DNA of 64,000 nt, taken from Megalopta genalis (Eukaryota; Arthropoda; Insecta; Hymenoptera; Halictidae). The translations under genes and the position numbers were made by a program. Of this stretch, positions 33,481-44,691 are shown piece by piece. Each line of letters starts with the position of its first letter. The first letter of the stretch is position 1. The notes beneath the pieces are model-generated. The model was given only the letters and a program-made list of their open reading frames with translations, had not been told where the DNA came from and did not search any database. The stretch is from the NCBI RefSeq assembly GCF_051020955.1, contig NC_135021.1, positions 11,823,962-11,887,961 of the forward strand. The letters run 5' to 3'.

Positions 33481-34070
33481 CGTGCGCCAGCTATGCTGCT
33501 CTCATGTTTGTGACTATTTATCAAGAATGATCACCGAACCGGTAATTCAGCCTCGCGAAGGCGATAACTGCGGGATTTTTTCGCGGAGCAAAGTGGTTTG
33601 CCGGAAAGTACGTCTCCTCTTGTCTCGATATTACAAGCATATGCAACACTATGATTTGAGACTTCCGGATGGTAACAGGTGCTCCGTGGTCCGTGCTCGC
33701 TATCAGTGTCACTTCTGACCCTGGGGAGACTGGCGGCGGTAAACGCCGTCATCAAAACGCTATCGGCAACTTGTACCCGGAAGTGTTGGTACGGATAGAA
33801 TCTTTCGAATCGTAGGAACGTACTAAATTATATGCAGATTATCTACAGCTGACTGCACCGAGAAAAAAAAACCGTCGAAGTTCCATTACCTGCGATTTAT
33901 CCGTCTTGCCGGCTCCGCGTCCGTTGGTTTATCGCGTTCTTCTGTGAACGGTTGATTCCAACACCGTTCCGATATTAGCTTTCTTTTATTCTTTTATTCG
34001 TCGAAAGGAGAAACTACGTTTAGACGATGTCAATTTTAAGACCGCTATAAAAATCGTCACGAAACTTGGT
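33480..34070. other. GC-rich island and spacer
   Basis: Frames at 33482-33718 (plus) and 33521-33755 (minus) overlap with no domain. No gene is supported. Confidence 0.4.
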
Positions 34071-34079
34071 CGTTACCAA

Positions 34080-34480
34080 GTTGAAAAATTCCCAGCAAAT
34101 CTCAATTTGAAACTGCTGCTGGAAAGGTAAGGTCCTTAGCCTTTGCTGCACGAAGAATGCATTCTCAAGTTCACCAAAAATTAGTCATTATTAATTTGCA
34201 AATTAATAACCAAGTCTCAATTTAAAATGGCTGTTAAAAATTTAACATTCTCAGTCTTTACTGCTCGAAAAATGCATCCTCAATTTCACCAAAAATTAGT
34301 CATCAATTTAAAATGGCTGTTAAAAATTTAACATTCTCAGTCTTTACTGCTCGAAAAATGCATGCTCAATTTCGCCAAAAATTAGTCATTATTAATTTGC
34401 AAATTATTAATAAAATCCAGTTTTAAGACAGCTGCAGATAAAGTAACATTCTTAATCTTTGCTGCTATTTTACCACTATT
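34080..34480 (+). repeat. Three tandem units of ~86-115 bp
   Basis: Units begin CACCAAAAATTAGTC at ~34172, ~34287 and ~34373 (CGCC in the last). Each carries ATGGCTGTTAAAAATTTAAC or a variant and CAGTCTTTACTGCTCGAAAA. The middle unit lacks a ~29-base segment containing ATTAATTTGCAAATTAAT, itself a palindrome. Confidence 0.8.
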
Positions 34481-35330
34481 TTACCACTATTTTATCACAA
34501 AGTGGTAACGGCTAAATTAAGAAGTTTCATTGAAATCTCGTTCATTATACCGCCTGCAGCATGCAATCTCTGAAAAATCGTGTCAGAACTTTCTGTAAAT
34601 CCGTAACAACGGACAACGAAGCATAAATTCGTGGCAACGGTGCCGAGAAACAACGGCAGAGCCGATGAACGAAGAAGCGAGAGCCGAGGAGAAGAGATTA
34701 GAGAGGAATCGCGGGCGGCTCTGAACGCAATTCCAAAATCAGCTTACGAAACAACGTTTCGAGTAGGCAGTGGCGATTTCAACGCTGTGCAGCTACAAAT
34801 GCATTAGATTTCGACGGCGATCTTGCATAAGTAATTTCTGCGTTGAACTAACTTTTCTATGCACAGCCGCCCTTTACCCACGTGCGAAATTAATGCATTT
34901 CAGTTCACCCTCGAACGTAACCTCGAACGAAACTCAAATATAAATCATTTTATTCGAGCTGAAATCATTAGGTATTCGACGATTAAAATTGATGAGACTT
35001 TGGGTGCATGAATATTTTATGCAACTTCTTTTGCGAATTTAATTGGCGAGTCTGAGGCGACATTAAAAATTGTTACTCTGTTTTTCGAAAGAACTTGCAC
35101 GTTATTAACCATTTGTACTATAACAACGAGTCAGGCTCGTCACGAAGATTTCATACGTTATCTACTATAAATATAATATTATTCATTTCTTCATTTCTTC
35201 TAATGTTATTTATATGATGTTTCCGTTATCGAAGTCTAGGAATGATAATGAATGATAACATATAGGAACGAAAATTGTCTCGTGCTATTAAAGTTTGAAT
35301 TCGATAAATTCATTTAAAAATAGGTCTTAT
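34480..35330. other. Spacer
   Basis: GC-richer at 34560-34800, otherwise AT-rich. TTAACCATTTGTACTATAAC at ~35107 resembles a TTAA element end (compare family C), but no partner end is found. Confidence 0.4.
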
Positions 35331-35331
35331 A

Positions 35332-36219
35332 TGCAGGGTGTCTTATCTAACTCGAGCATCTAAAATATCTCGCTTGCTTTTTATGATAGAAAAAAATGTC
35401 AGAGGGAGATAGTAGTTGGTTCACAGGGGCAAATAGTACGATAGGCAAAAAAGTTTATCCAAGGTTATATTTTTTGAGATTTCAAGGTTGTTGAAGTTTT
35501 TTTAAATTGAACGACATAATTTTCTTATCGCTATATGATAGCCGAGGCCAAGACAAATCCAACGACCTGTAATATTATGATCTTCACGTGGCCTTGAGTA
35601 TGAAAAATTCATAAAAGTAGTAATTAGTGAGATAACAATGATAGAATAAATAATGAAAGAAAATTTGTTGTATTGAGTTGCTTTTATTTTCATCATAAAC
35701 TAAAATCATTTCTATCTTTTCTGCATCACTGTACCATACCATCGATTCAGAGAAGCAACGTTACCTTTCACAATCGAATAAATCTCGATGAATTTCTTAA
35801 ACGTACTGATCAGAATCACGGAAAGGAGAACGATTTGTATCAGTGTTTACAATTTACTGTAAGCATGTTTGCAGTCATTAGTCAAGGTTCGAAAATATTT
35901 CTTGAAACCCTAAAAGGATCATGTCGTCGTTATTTCACTATTTACATCAAGTGCCCTACTTTTATGAATTTTTCGTACTCAAGGTACGAATATGGCTATC
36001 ATATGGCTATCATATAGCGACAATAGAAATATATAATTCCATTTAAAAAAAAACATAGATGACCTTGAAATCTCAAAAGATATAAGCTTGAACAAAATTG
36101 TTTTGCCTATCATAATATTTGTCGCTCCGAACCAACTAATGTTTTCCTCTGATATTTTTTTCTATCGTAAAAAACAAGCGAGATATTTTAAATGCTCGAA
36201 ATAGGTGAAACACCCTGTA
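35332..36219. mobile_element. Foldback element with ~250-300 bp inverted arms
   Basis: The left end TGCAGGGTGTCTTATC and right end read inward as GTACAGGGTGTTTCACC. The arms stay complementary through GCATCTAAAATATCTCGCTTG-like sequence, TTTTTATGATAGAAAAAAAT, TTTGAGATTTCAAGGT, CGCTATATGATAGCC and GAGTATGAAAAATTCATAAA. The unique centre (~35640-35950) is about 300 bp. Arms are ~85% similar by eye, so this is an old copy. The superfamily is not assigned. Confidence 0.82.
35673..36017 (+). CDS. Unrecognised frame in the centre of the foldback element
   Basis: A 114-codon open frame (MSCFYFHHKL at the start) spans the single-copy centre and runs into the right arm. The middle part (LDEFLKRTDQNHGKENDLYQ, then SQGSKIFLETLKGSCRRYF) is less biased than random AT-rich translation and might be a captured exon or transposase remnant. 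I do not recognise it, and chance is the simplest explanation. Confidence 0.2.
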   Translation: MSCFYFHHKLKSFLSFLHHCTIPSIQRSNVTFHNRINLDEFLKRTDQNHGKENDLYQCLQFTVSMFAVISQGSKIFLETLKGSCRRYFTIYIKCPTFMNFSYSRYEYGYHMAII

Positions 36220-36523
36220 CAAGCAAACAAGTTCAATTTCCATGTATCCAATAAAAACAGTCATACGGAAATGCTGTAGATTGAAACAAATGCCTTCATT
36301 TTGGAGTTGAAGTGGCGAAGCTCACATTATCCGTAGAGAGGAATTTGAGTCTTTAGAATGTTAGTACACAATTAAAAGTTTTTCGATTTTGAACGACTAT
36401 ATTTTACAAATCATCGTACGTATACCATGTAGACAATTTGATAAATAAGACAGTTCAACTGCAAATGTCCTCGCTATGAAATAATGTATGTTATCCAATC
36501 GATTTCTGAGAACATAATATTAA

Positions 36524-36764
36524 CACGTTCCGTGCCACGTGTACCATCGATGGTACACGCTTGCATGTTTACTTAGTGAACTGAACAAATTGTTTACAAG
36601 AAATTTAGAACCGAAGAATCAATTTCCACCGCAAGAATGGGCGTTGATAAGTTTTTGTTACGTTGTTATGTGTACGAGAATTAATAATTGCACGTAATAC
36701 ATCAAGTTTTAGTCAAATATCAAAGTGTGAAGATTCGAGTAAAAAAAGCTCGGCACGGAACGTG
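36524..36764 (+). mobile_element. TTAA-flanked MITE family F, copy 1
   Basis: TTAA is at 36520-36523 and 36765-36768. The inverted ends CACGTTCCGTGCC match perfectly for 13 bases. The perfect 20-base palindrome GTGTACCATCGATGGTACAC is at 36539-36558, 15 bases from the TTAA. The element is exactly 241 bp, as are the copies at 39549 and 48948, and the three differ at only a handful of positions. Non-coding. Confidence 0.95.
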
Positions 36765-36769
36765 TTAAG

Positions 36770-37620
36770 AACAATACTTATCCTGTGTCAATAAGACATC
36801 GGCTATCAAGTCAGGGGTAACTTGGACATTTTTTAAAAACATTCAACTTCGGAATGAAATCCTCCTAGATTGTCGAAATATCACGCTGCGCGTCGTTTCG
36901 CGGAACGCGTTGTCGGGGCCAAGTTTCGCGAATCCAAGAGGAAGCGAGCGGCGCACAGGGAGCAGGCAGCACGTCCCCGGGATCCGGCGGACGTAAATCT
37001 AGGCTTGGGGCCCGGCTAAGAGTGCATAAGAGTGCATAAGAGTGCATTAGAGTCGGCGCTCTCGGGATCCGCGTAAACGATACGATCTTCGTGGCTCGCC
37101 AGATACGGCTATCCGAGGGCCGGCAGAGGTTTTTGCATCCAGGGAGCAAAACGGCGGTGCTGTTGCTGCCGTTGCCGTTGCCGTAGCTGTTGCTGCGAGA
37201 GAGGAGCGCGCACGCGCATCTGTTAGAGCCCTATGACAGGTATACCGGCGGTGATTTATAAACAGTTTATGATGTCTGGCCGTGCCACGAGGCGCTCCGT
37301 CTCCACTTTCCGCTACCAGCCTAGCTCTATGGCTCTCTTTTAATAGGGGCCGACCGTTTTCTGATGAAACGGCTCTCGCAGACGACGGCGACCGTCTAGC
37401 CTCCCAGGCACGACCTATTTCCCGGACATAAATCAACGCTGACACCGGGACCGGGACCCGGTGCGCCGTTTTCGAGCCCTGTCATTAGATCGACCAGGTA
37501 ATCTCTAATTAACCCTCGGACACGCTCGCTCGATCCACCTCGCAGGGAACCCAGGCTAAATTCGAACGTCGCGCCGAACCATAGCCAATCAGGACACACG
37601 AGTTTACAATGTTCTAGCAG
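36770..37620. other. GC-rich unique island
   Basis: AGAGTGCATAAGAGTGCATA repeats at ~37018-37050 and GTTGCCGTTGCCGT-type triplets at ~37160-37195. Minus frames at 36865-37149, 37047-37445 and 37396-37599 have no domain. No gene is supported. Confidence 0.4.
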
Positions 37621-37644
37621 CTAGTTGTCAGTCAATGCTATTTG

Positions 37645-38630
37645 TAGCAAGCATCGTTGAATGTAGGCTGTTCTGTAGTATTGAATCGTGTCTGAATACA
37701 TTGTGGGAAGTCTTTTAGCTGTGCACAGCTAAATGCTGTGTGCATTCGGTTCTTCTAAAATAAATTACAAAACACGGTTTGCTTCTTGGTGTAATTTGAT
37801 CAAGTTTATGGCACATGAAATAATTTATTATAAATTGTACCCTGTATTAGAACTAGTAACAATAATTTTTAGGTAATATACTTCAAGATCGGTCTAAATT
37901 TGATCGTTATAACAAGCATCGTTAAATATAGGCTACTAGAAAAAATTGTCTGTAGCATTGAATCATGCCTGAATACATTGCAGAAAGTCTTTTAGCTGTG
38001 CACCATTCGATTCTTCTAAAATAAATTACAAAACACGGTTTGCTTCTTGGTGTAATTTGATCAAGTTTATGGCACATGAAATAATTTATTATAAATTGTA
38101 CCCTATATTAGAACTAGTAACAATAATTTTTAGGTAATATACTTCAAGATCGGTCTAAATTTGATCGTTATAACAAGCATCGTTAAATATAGGCTACTAG
38201 AAAAAATTGTCTGTAGCATTGAATCATGCCTGAATACATTGCAGAAAGTCTTTCAGCTGGGCACCATTCGATTCTTCTAAAATAAATTACAAAACACGGT
38301 TTGCTTCTTGGTGTAATTTGATCAAGTTTATGGCACATGAAATAATTTATTATAAATTGTACCTTGTATTAGAACTAGTAACAATAATTTGTAAATATTA
38401 GTCTTCAAGATCGGTCTAAATTTATACATCGTACTGTGTTTTTATTCGTAGCTGTTCAAGATATACAATTTTACAAAGTTTTATCTACTAGTAGTCGGTA
38501 AATTCTACTTGTAACAAGCACTACTTCATGTCGGCTGCTAGAAAAAATTGTCTATGGTACTGAATCATGCCTGAGTACATTGCAGAAGGTCTCTTAGTTG
38601 TTCGTAATTTACTTCTCCTAAAATAAATTT
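37645..38630 (+). repeat. Tandem array of 261-bp units
   Basis: Unit starts (AACAAGCATCGTTAAATATA and variants) lie at ~37650, 37911, 38172 and ~38513. The 37911 and 38172 units are nearly identical; the first and last are diverged, and the third carries an altered tail (~38390-38510). Each unit includes CACGGTTTGCTTCTTGG and GATCAAGTTTATGGCACATG. Variation is highest at the edges, as expected from unequal exchange. Confidence 0.9.
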
Positions 38631-38639
38631 GAAAACTTT

Positions 38640-38999
38640 ATTTGAAAATTTTATTTTAGCCGAATAAAAAGCAGCAATAAAGAAACGAATTTTTTCAGTT
38701 TCTGACGAATATTGAACGGATCTTCCTGTCAAATTATAATCTTCCCCATTGTTTAGAGTAAACTGGAGTCATGGAAAAATGTATTTTTTTTTAAATTATC
38801 AATACATATCTCTAAATCATTTACATATCCGTGTGTCTGAATCATTTTAAAGGTATTATATCAATATGAAATCATAAAAAGAATTGCGAATCTAGATAAA
38901 CCGACATTTTCCAAATTTTAAGAAAATATACGAACGATTGCTTGAATGCAGCTAAATGTTGTCATCCATACAAACATCAAGACGATTCACGTTGTGTTA
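38640..38999. other. AT-rich spacer
   Basis: No feature is supported before the mariner begins. Confidence 0.4.
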
Positions 39000-39189
39000 T
39001 TAGGTTGGTGCATATGAAATGTCGGATTTTCTTTACATGCGAACGTTTGTCTCCCTGTTTTCGTTATGCTTTTGTTTTTGGCATAGTCTCGTTTATAGTC
39101 GTACTGTGCATCGACAAAGTTACATTTCAACAAAGAAGATTTTCTCAAAAGTGTTCCATTTTGTTATTTGTTTTGAATTTCGTAAGGAT

Positions 39190-40122
39190 ATGAATTCAAC
39201 CGATATTCGTCTAATTTTTTTATATGAGTATAAACTTGGTAACAATGCTGGAAATGCTGCACGAAATATAAACCAGGCGTTTGGGGAGAACACCGTTAAC
39301 GATCGAAAAGTGCGGCGTTGGTTTGAAAATTTTCAGTCTGGTGATATTTCCCTACAAAATGAACCACGTGGAAGGCCCAAAACGTCTGTGAAAAATGATG
39401 CTCCGAAAACATTGGTGGAAACGAATGTGACTGGAGTAATTCACTACTCATTCCTTCGAACTGGGGAGACAATTACAGTCGAAAAGTACTGCCAGTACAT
39501 TGATGAAATGCATGAAAAATTGAAAATTATACGCCTATCACTTGTTAACACGTTCCGTGTCACGTGTACCATCGATGGTACACGCTTGCATGTTTACTTA
39601 GTGAACTGAACAAATTGTTTACAAGAAATTTAGAACCGAAGAATCAATTTCCACCGCAAGAATGGGCGTTGATAAGTTTTTGTTATGTTGTTATGTGTAC
39701 GAGAATTAATAATTGCACGTAATACATCAAGTTTTAGTAAAATATCAAAGTGTGAAGATTCGAGTAAAAAAAGCTCGGCACGGAACGTGTTAATCGGCGT
39801 GCCTCAATACTTCTTCACGACAACGCTCGGCCGCGTACGTCGTACAAAGCAGTTGCGAAGTTAAGTGAATTAAAATACGAAAGTTTGCAGCACCCAGCTC
39901 ATTCGCCGGATCTCTCGCCAACCGACTTTCATTTTGTTAAACATTTCGAACAGTTTTTACGGGCTAAACAGTATGAAAATGAAGACAGTCTGAAAAATTC
40001 CATATCGGAGTTTATTGATTATAAAGATCAGAATATTTTTTTTTTTCATTAAGACAGGCATCTGTGCATTAAAATCTCGTTGGGAAAAGTGTATCGAAGC
40101 AAATGAAGCATATTCTGATTAA
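39190..40122 (+). pseudogene. Mariner transposase, deleted, interrupted and frameshifted
   Basis: The N-terminal part (MNSTDIRLIF start, then VRRWFENFQSGDISLQ) is the typical mariner HTH region, followed by RGRPKTS. The text then jumps to VIHYSFLRTGETITVEKYCQ, which lies after the first catalytic Asp in intact enzymes, so most of the linker and that Asp are deleted. The frame reads into the family F MITE after IIRLSLVN. Beyond the right TTAA it resumes in the same frame at RRASILLHDNARPR (second Asp present) and SPDLSPTDFHF (third Asp present). An 11-T run at ~40036-40046 shifts the frame before the C-terminal CALKSRWEKC part. Non-functional. Confidence 0.93.
39549..39789 (+). mobile_element. 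TTAA-flanked MITE family F, copy 2 (inside mariner)
   Basis: TTAA is at 39545-39548 and 39790-39793, in the coding part of the mariner. Length is 241 bp, with the same orientation and palindrome as copies 1 and 3. Differences seen: GTGTCACG for GTGCCACG near the left end and TTATG for TTACG in the middle. Confidence 0.95.
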
Positions 40123-40202
40123 ATAAACAGTTTTTGAAGAAAGATATGCAGTTTTATATATTCATTTAAAAATCCGCACATTTCATACGCACCAACCTAA
40201 TA

Positions 40203-41200
40203 ATAAAACCCACAGTCGAGTTCGAATTCACAGGAGTCTGCATCGCAGAGATGAAAGAGGACATCCAGCGATCGCGAGCAACACCAAGAGTCTCTCTCTC
40301 CTTAACAATTACCAGAGGGATACGGAGAACGATCGTGTCCCGAGGACGTTGCATGCAGTTCCCGGCGGAAAAGTAGGTAGCACAGTCGACTTAGAGCAGC
40401 TTCCCGGCGACTATAAGAATTTACAACTGAGAGCTGCTCGCTTTTGCAACGACGATGGAGCTTTTACGGGCCGCGCTTGTTTCCAGGGAGGGTTGCGGGT
40501 GCTACCGGGGGGAAAAGGAGACGAGCAGAGCGATCGGGGGGTCAGGAGAGGCAGGGGAAGATCGAGTCGAGCGTGTCTCAATGTCTCCCAGAAGGCGCGG
40601 CCCGGCAATTTGTGCCTTCATTCGCACAAAGCCCGAGCACCGCCGCGGATGCCGGCATAAAAGAGAAGTTAAAACTATGCCGTCGTTCTTATTACCGCCC
40701 GGAGCCACCCTGACCTAGCCATCCCCCGTTTCTGCTTCTCCTCTCGCTCCCGCCTAATAGGTCAAATATTTTCTTTCCGCTTACTTCGAGCTTGATTAAA
40801 TAATTTATAATCCGCTGGAATGCCGGCGGAAACCCACCCCCGCGTTTGCACCCCACTCACCCTCGAATCACGGCGATGCTTAATCTTCCGAAGCCGTCTT
40901 CGGGCCGGAGTTGCTCGGCTGTCGGTGACGCCCTTGCACGGTTCGGGAAAGATAAATCTTGGAAATAATAAATAGATTATACGCAGGATGCTCATCCTTA
41001 CTTTCACGCCGATTTTTGAGGCATTTGCATTAATCTAACAAAACAAATGGTTGGAATAGAAGAGCAACGATAAAAATGTCGAAAAAGTTTTTATTCTAGG
41101 AAAAACTCGGGTCACCTTGATCTTTTTGAATAGAACTATGTATGTATTTTTGACTTTATAGCGTTATAGCTGACCTAAAAACAAATTCAACGATCCGCTA
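40203..41200. other. GC-rich island then AT-rich spacer
   Basis: The GC-rich part (40250-40980) has overlapping frames on both strands (40349-40718, 40411-40708, 40762-41007) without domains. No gene is supported. Confidence 0.4.
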
Positions 41201-41205
41201 CACAA

Positions 41206-41448
41206 CCCTTTCTGCTACATTTTTTATGCGCAGCACGTGTGCGATACAATCTTTGAAATAACTGTCACTGTCAAAATTTTAAGTCTAGACTCAAAATTTT
41301 GAGAATATAATTTGAACATTCCAGACCATCGTTTCCTTTATTAAAACTTGATATCACAATTCCAAGTACATTTAATTAATCGTTAATTTCGTTTTTTCGA
41401 AAAAAATGCACTCCATTTCGACCCAGTGGGACAGCGCAGGGATAAGCT
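41206..41448 (+). mobile_element. TTAA family J, copy 1
   Basis: The left end is CCCTTTCTGCTACATTTTTT; the right end reads inward as CCCTGCGCTGTCCCACTGGG. Both flanking TTAA sites are decayed (ACAA, ATAA). The subterminal CACTGGGTCGAAATG corresponds to the GGGTCAAAATGACC palindrome of the fragment at 14683. The interior matches 32909-33140. Length is about 243 bp. Confidence 0.65.
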
Positions 41449-41597
41449 TTGAACTTTGAGCAGGTTTGAAAAGATTTCGTTCCTTTATTATTTTTTTTTA
41501 CCAAGGAGGAAATTGTATCTTTTACAGCACTTGGTAAAGCATTAAAATTTGATATCGTTGATTTTATTGTCACCATTCTCCATAAGCTGCCATGAAG

Positions 41598-41805
41598 TAA
41601 ATCGTCGATCTTTATGCAAAATAGATACTTGTCGGCATTTGTTGCGAAAAACAGGAATAGGTTAGACATTTCGTTTCTTCTTTAATAATTTGAATAGAGC
41701 GAACGTATTATATTGACATAATTAATTGCTTTTCATTTTTATATTCCTTTAAATTACGAATCGCCATTTTTCTGATAAATGTATAAAATCCACAGTCTAA
41801 TGGTT
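41598..41805 (-). mobile_element. GACTGCGGAT-family element, reverse copy
   Basis: The left end GATCTTTATGCAAAATAGA and right end AAATGTATAAAATCCACAGTC follow the family layout. The terminal bases are decayed (CGTCGATC on the left). Length is about 205 bp. Confidence 0.65.
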
Positions 41806-42079
41806 AGTCTCAAACGTGGCAAATTCGTTTCAAAGTTCAATTAAACACGATAAACAGTCAAGTACTTTCAAATAAAAATTGTTCGTCATGCCAAGCCTGT
41901 TACAGTTTATATCTTCAAGATGTTAAAATTATAAATTATTTAACTAAGCTCGAAAAAGAGATTGAATAAATTCCTTTATTCAATCTTATATTAATAGCGA
42001 CGATAAGTCGCTTCTAGAGCTCGGCAAGTGCACTGTTGTTAAACTGCTAACGCCCATAAAAGATAACAAAGTTCTTCGA

Positions 42080-42760
42080 GTCAAAAAAACCTAAGAACCA
42101 AGAATGATCCAATGGGCTCAAAAAGCGAGCAGCTTCGAGTCAGCAGAAAATTAGCACGCGACTTAGCCGGGAACCGACCGGCGATCGCGAGCTTTTTCAA
42201 CAACAGAGACCGAAAGAGCGTAATGCACTTCTCGGGGAGGCAAATGACTCTGCTAACGAACGGCTGTTGCGTTCGCCGCGTTGTTGGCCGGTCTGGCCGG
42301 TTGAAAAGCGAGGAAACGCGGTGTATTGGAGTAATAAAAACGGATGCAAGAGGGAGGCGAGGAATGTCACAAGATGATGGAAAAGGGCGAGTGCTCGCGG
42401 CCGAGTAATGGATTGCAGCGGGCCGTGCAGGTACGGTATGGCTCCGAGATGCACTATCGAATGTTTTATTCATAACCCGAGAACAAAGCCTGCCTGTTTA
42501 TCCTGAGGACATCTCGGTGTGTACGCAACGCGGCGCGCCGCTTCCCAGAGCCGCGACGGGCTGCACTTACGCGTCCTCCTAAGTCCAGTTGCATCGAACG
42601 ACGCGATGCACCTACGCGCCTATGAGCTCCCTCCACGGATAAACGGCCGCCTGCAGCACTACGCCCTCTGCTTCCTCGCAATCTATGCCAAAAATCTCCT
42701 CGACACTTCGTCCGGCTATCTCGAAGATTCAGCGAGATTAGAGGAATTCATTTAAACCTT
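42080..42760. other. GC-rich unique island
   Basis: Overlapping frames on both strands (42081-42473, 42112-42408, 42197-42454, 42466-42681, 42519-42755); none is recognised. No gene is supported. Confidence 0.4.
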
Positions 42761-42998
42761 TATATAGTCCGACCTCTTCTTAAAAACAGTTCGACGCTGA
42801 ATCTGTTTCGCTTTATAAAAGCCTGCATTTGTTAGACCTTTCGCGATGATAGACCTTCGCTGCAGTGTACGATTCTCGATTAAGAAATTTGTTCAATCAT
42901 TTTTTATGAAAGGGTCTTTGTAATCTCAGCAGATTTAAAATAAGCTTTGACACTAAATTTGACTTGCTGGTCGTTTTGGTTACTTCAGGTTTTGCATT

Positions 42999-43045
42999 TT
43001 AACAGTGCAACTACCGAATCGGTCGAAATGACTGGTTCCTGATTT
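42999..43045 (+). mobile_element. Possible TTAA element end
   Basis: TTAA at 42999-43002 is followed by CAGTGCAACTACC and the palindrome-like CGGTCGAAATGACTGG, the layout seen at one end of families B and J. The other end was not found, so the element may be truncated. Confidence 0.4.
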
Positions 43046-43399
43046 TTTCTTTTACATTTCCTGACGCTTTAAGAATGTTTTTATGACAAATCATTCGAAG
43101 TTTAGATAAATCCAATATCGTAGATACACTTTCTACACTTACGATAGCTTTTGGCAATTTTGCAACTTATGGGAGTTAAAACTTTCTATAAAACTCCATA
43201 CAGTTATTATTATTATTATTATTTATTAATTAAACGAGCGAAATACCCTTTAGATTACGAAATGAAATATGTACAGTAATTTAATTCGAAAACACGTAGT
43301 GAAAATTTGTTGTGACGGAAGATTTGGAAGTCACGGAAAAAATGTATGTTGTTGCTGTACGAGTTTGTGCATTACCTTCTGTTAAGACAATTGTGCTGA

Positions 43400-43602
43400 C
43401 TAGACTGCGGATTCTACGCATTTATGAGAAAAATGAACAAATGGAACACAGTTGCAATGAAAATAGTTGCAGATTTTAAGAACACTGTTATGTTACTTTC
43501 AACTTACTAAATTTGTGGACAAAGGAAATATATTTTGACTCGACTTCTGCTTATGGTAAACGGGGTAGACAATTTCCATTTTGCATGATGATCCGCTGTC
43601 TA
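43400..43602 (+). mobile_element. GACTGCGGAT-family element, forward copy (uninterrupted)
   Basis: The left end is TAGACTGCGGATTCTACGCA; the right end reads inward as TAGACAGCGGATCATCATGC. It serves as the empty-site reference for the interrupted copy at 5805-6202. The position of that insertion reads CAACTTACTAAATTTG here (~43508-43523). Confidence 0.75.
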
Positions 43603-43609
43603 GTGACGA

Positions 43610-44515
43610 CCATAAAGGGTGCAGTGGATTTTAAATTAATAGACAATTAAATACATACAAGCTGAACAATCACTATGATTACTTTCCTTGTCTTTGATTA
43701 GTGGTGAAAGTGAAACACGTTTCGATACAGGACGCTCGAAATTTTCCGCGATCGGGCTGCGGTGTTAAGCGCGTCGCGGCGCTTCCCACGCATCCATAAT
43801 CGTTCCAGCAAGGCGGCTCGCTTAGGTTAATTGCGAGTCGATCGACGACCGGTCTCCGCCGGGATTAAACAGAAAATTCCTGCGCGTCGCGGGAGTAAAT
43901 CGGGGAACTAATCTCGCCCGATACGAAACGGTTAGCGGCGGATCGGACATAGGGTCCAGTTAATAGAAGGTGTCGTGAGGCGGCGACCATAAGGTCGAGC
44001 ATGGTTTCACGGCTATCGCGGCATCGTCGCCGTCGCCGTCGCGGCACTCGTTTCGCTAGTTTTCTCGTCAAAATGTCGTGCTCCGGCAGACGCCGCTCGA
44101 TATGCTATTACTGTGTCATTCGCGAGCGTTAACGTAATCCTTGGCGCGCTGCGGGGTGCCTTCGCGATCGAGATCGTTGAGCCAGATCTAACCGAAGACA
44201 CTCGCCGGCTTCGTACGCTCCAGGAAATCAGCTGTCGCGAACTTGTTGCGATTTTAACCCTTTACGGAGCGGAAGTATTTCAAGTTTAAGCACCATCGAG
44301 TTAAAGCTATTGCAAAGATATTTTGATGAAGATTTATCAATGAATTTTCATTAAAAAATGAATATATTTTTCCCACGCTTGATATGAAAATATTTAGTGG
44401 ATAGTTTCTTGTCGTATGAAAAATGTTGAGTTGTTGGTTGGATTGTATTACGACATGTTATACAATAACAATGTAAATTTAAACGTATGATGTTAATCCA
44501 ATTTTAATTCAAATA
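43610..44515. other. Spacer with GC-rich island 43740-44260
   Basis: No recognised gene; frames at 43865-44071 and 44013-44201 (minus) are arginine/serine-rich by composition. A CGTCGCCGTCGCCGTCGCGG run lies at ~44024-44044. Confidence 0.4.
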
Positions 44516-44517
44516 AA

Positions 44518-44690
44518 ATTAAATAAAATACAATAAATATAATAATATAATATAATAATATAATAATGTAATATAACAATAATATAATAATGTGTAATAT
44601 ATAACTATAATATAATAATAATATAATAATGTAATATAACAATAATATAATAATATATTATAATATAATAATAATATAATGAATTCAAAT
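44518..44690. repeat. (TAATA)n AT microsatellite
   Basis: ATAATAATATAATAATG-type words for ~170 bases, directly before the foldback element. Confidence 0.85.
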
Positions 44691-44691
44691 A

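Larger units (their letters stand above)
39000..40200 (+). mobile_element. Mariner with TTAGGTTGGTGC ends, interrupted by a TTAA MITE
   Basis: The left repeat TTAGGTTGGTGCATATGAAA and right repeat, read inward, TTAGGTTGGTGCGTATGAAA are inverted, with TA at 38998-38999 and 40201-40202. The TTAGGTTGGTGCA start is shared with the cecropia-type mariners (such as human Hsmar1). A 241-bp family F element plus one TTAA has inserted at 39545-39793. Without it the mariner is ~956 bp, shorter than a full ~1.3 kb copy. Confidence 0.95.
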
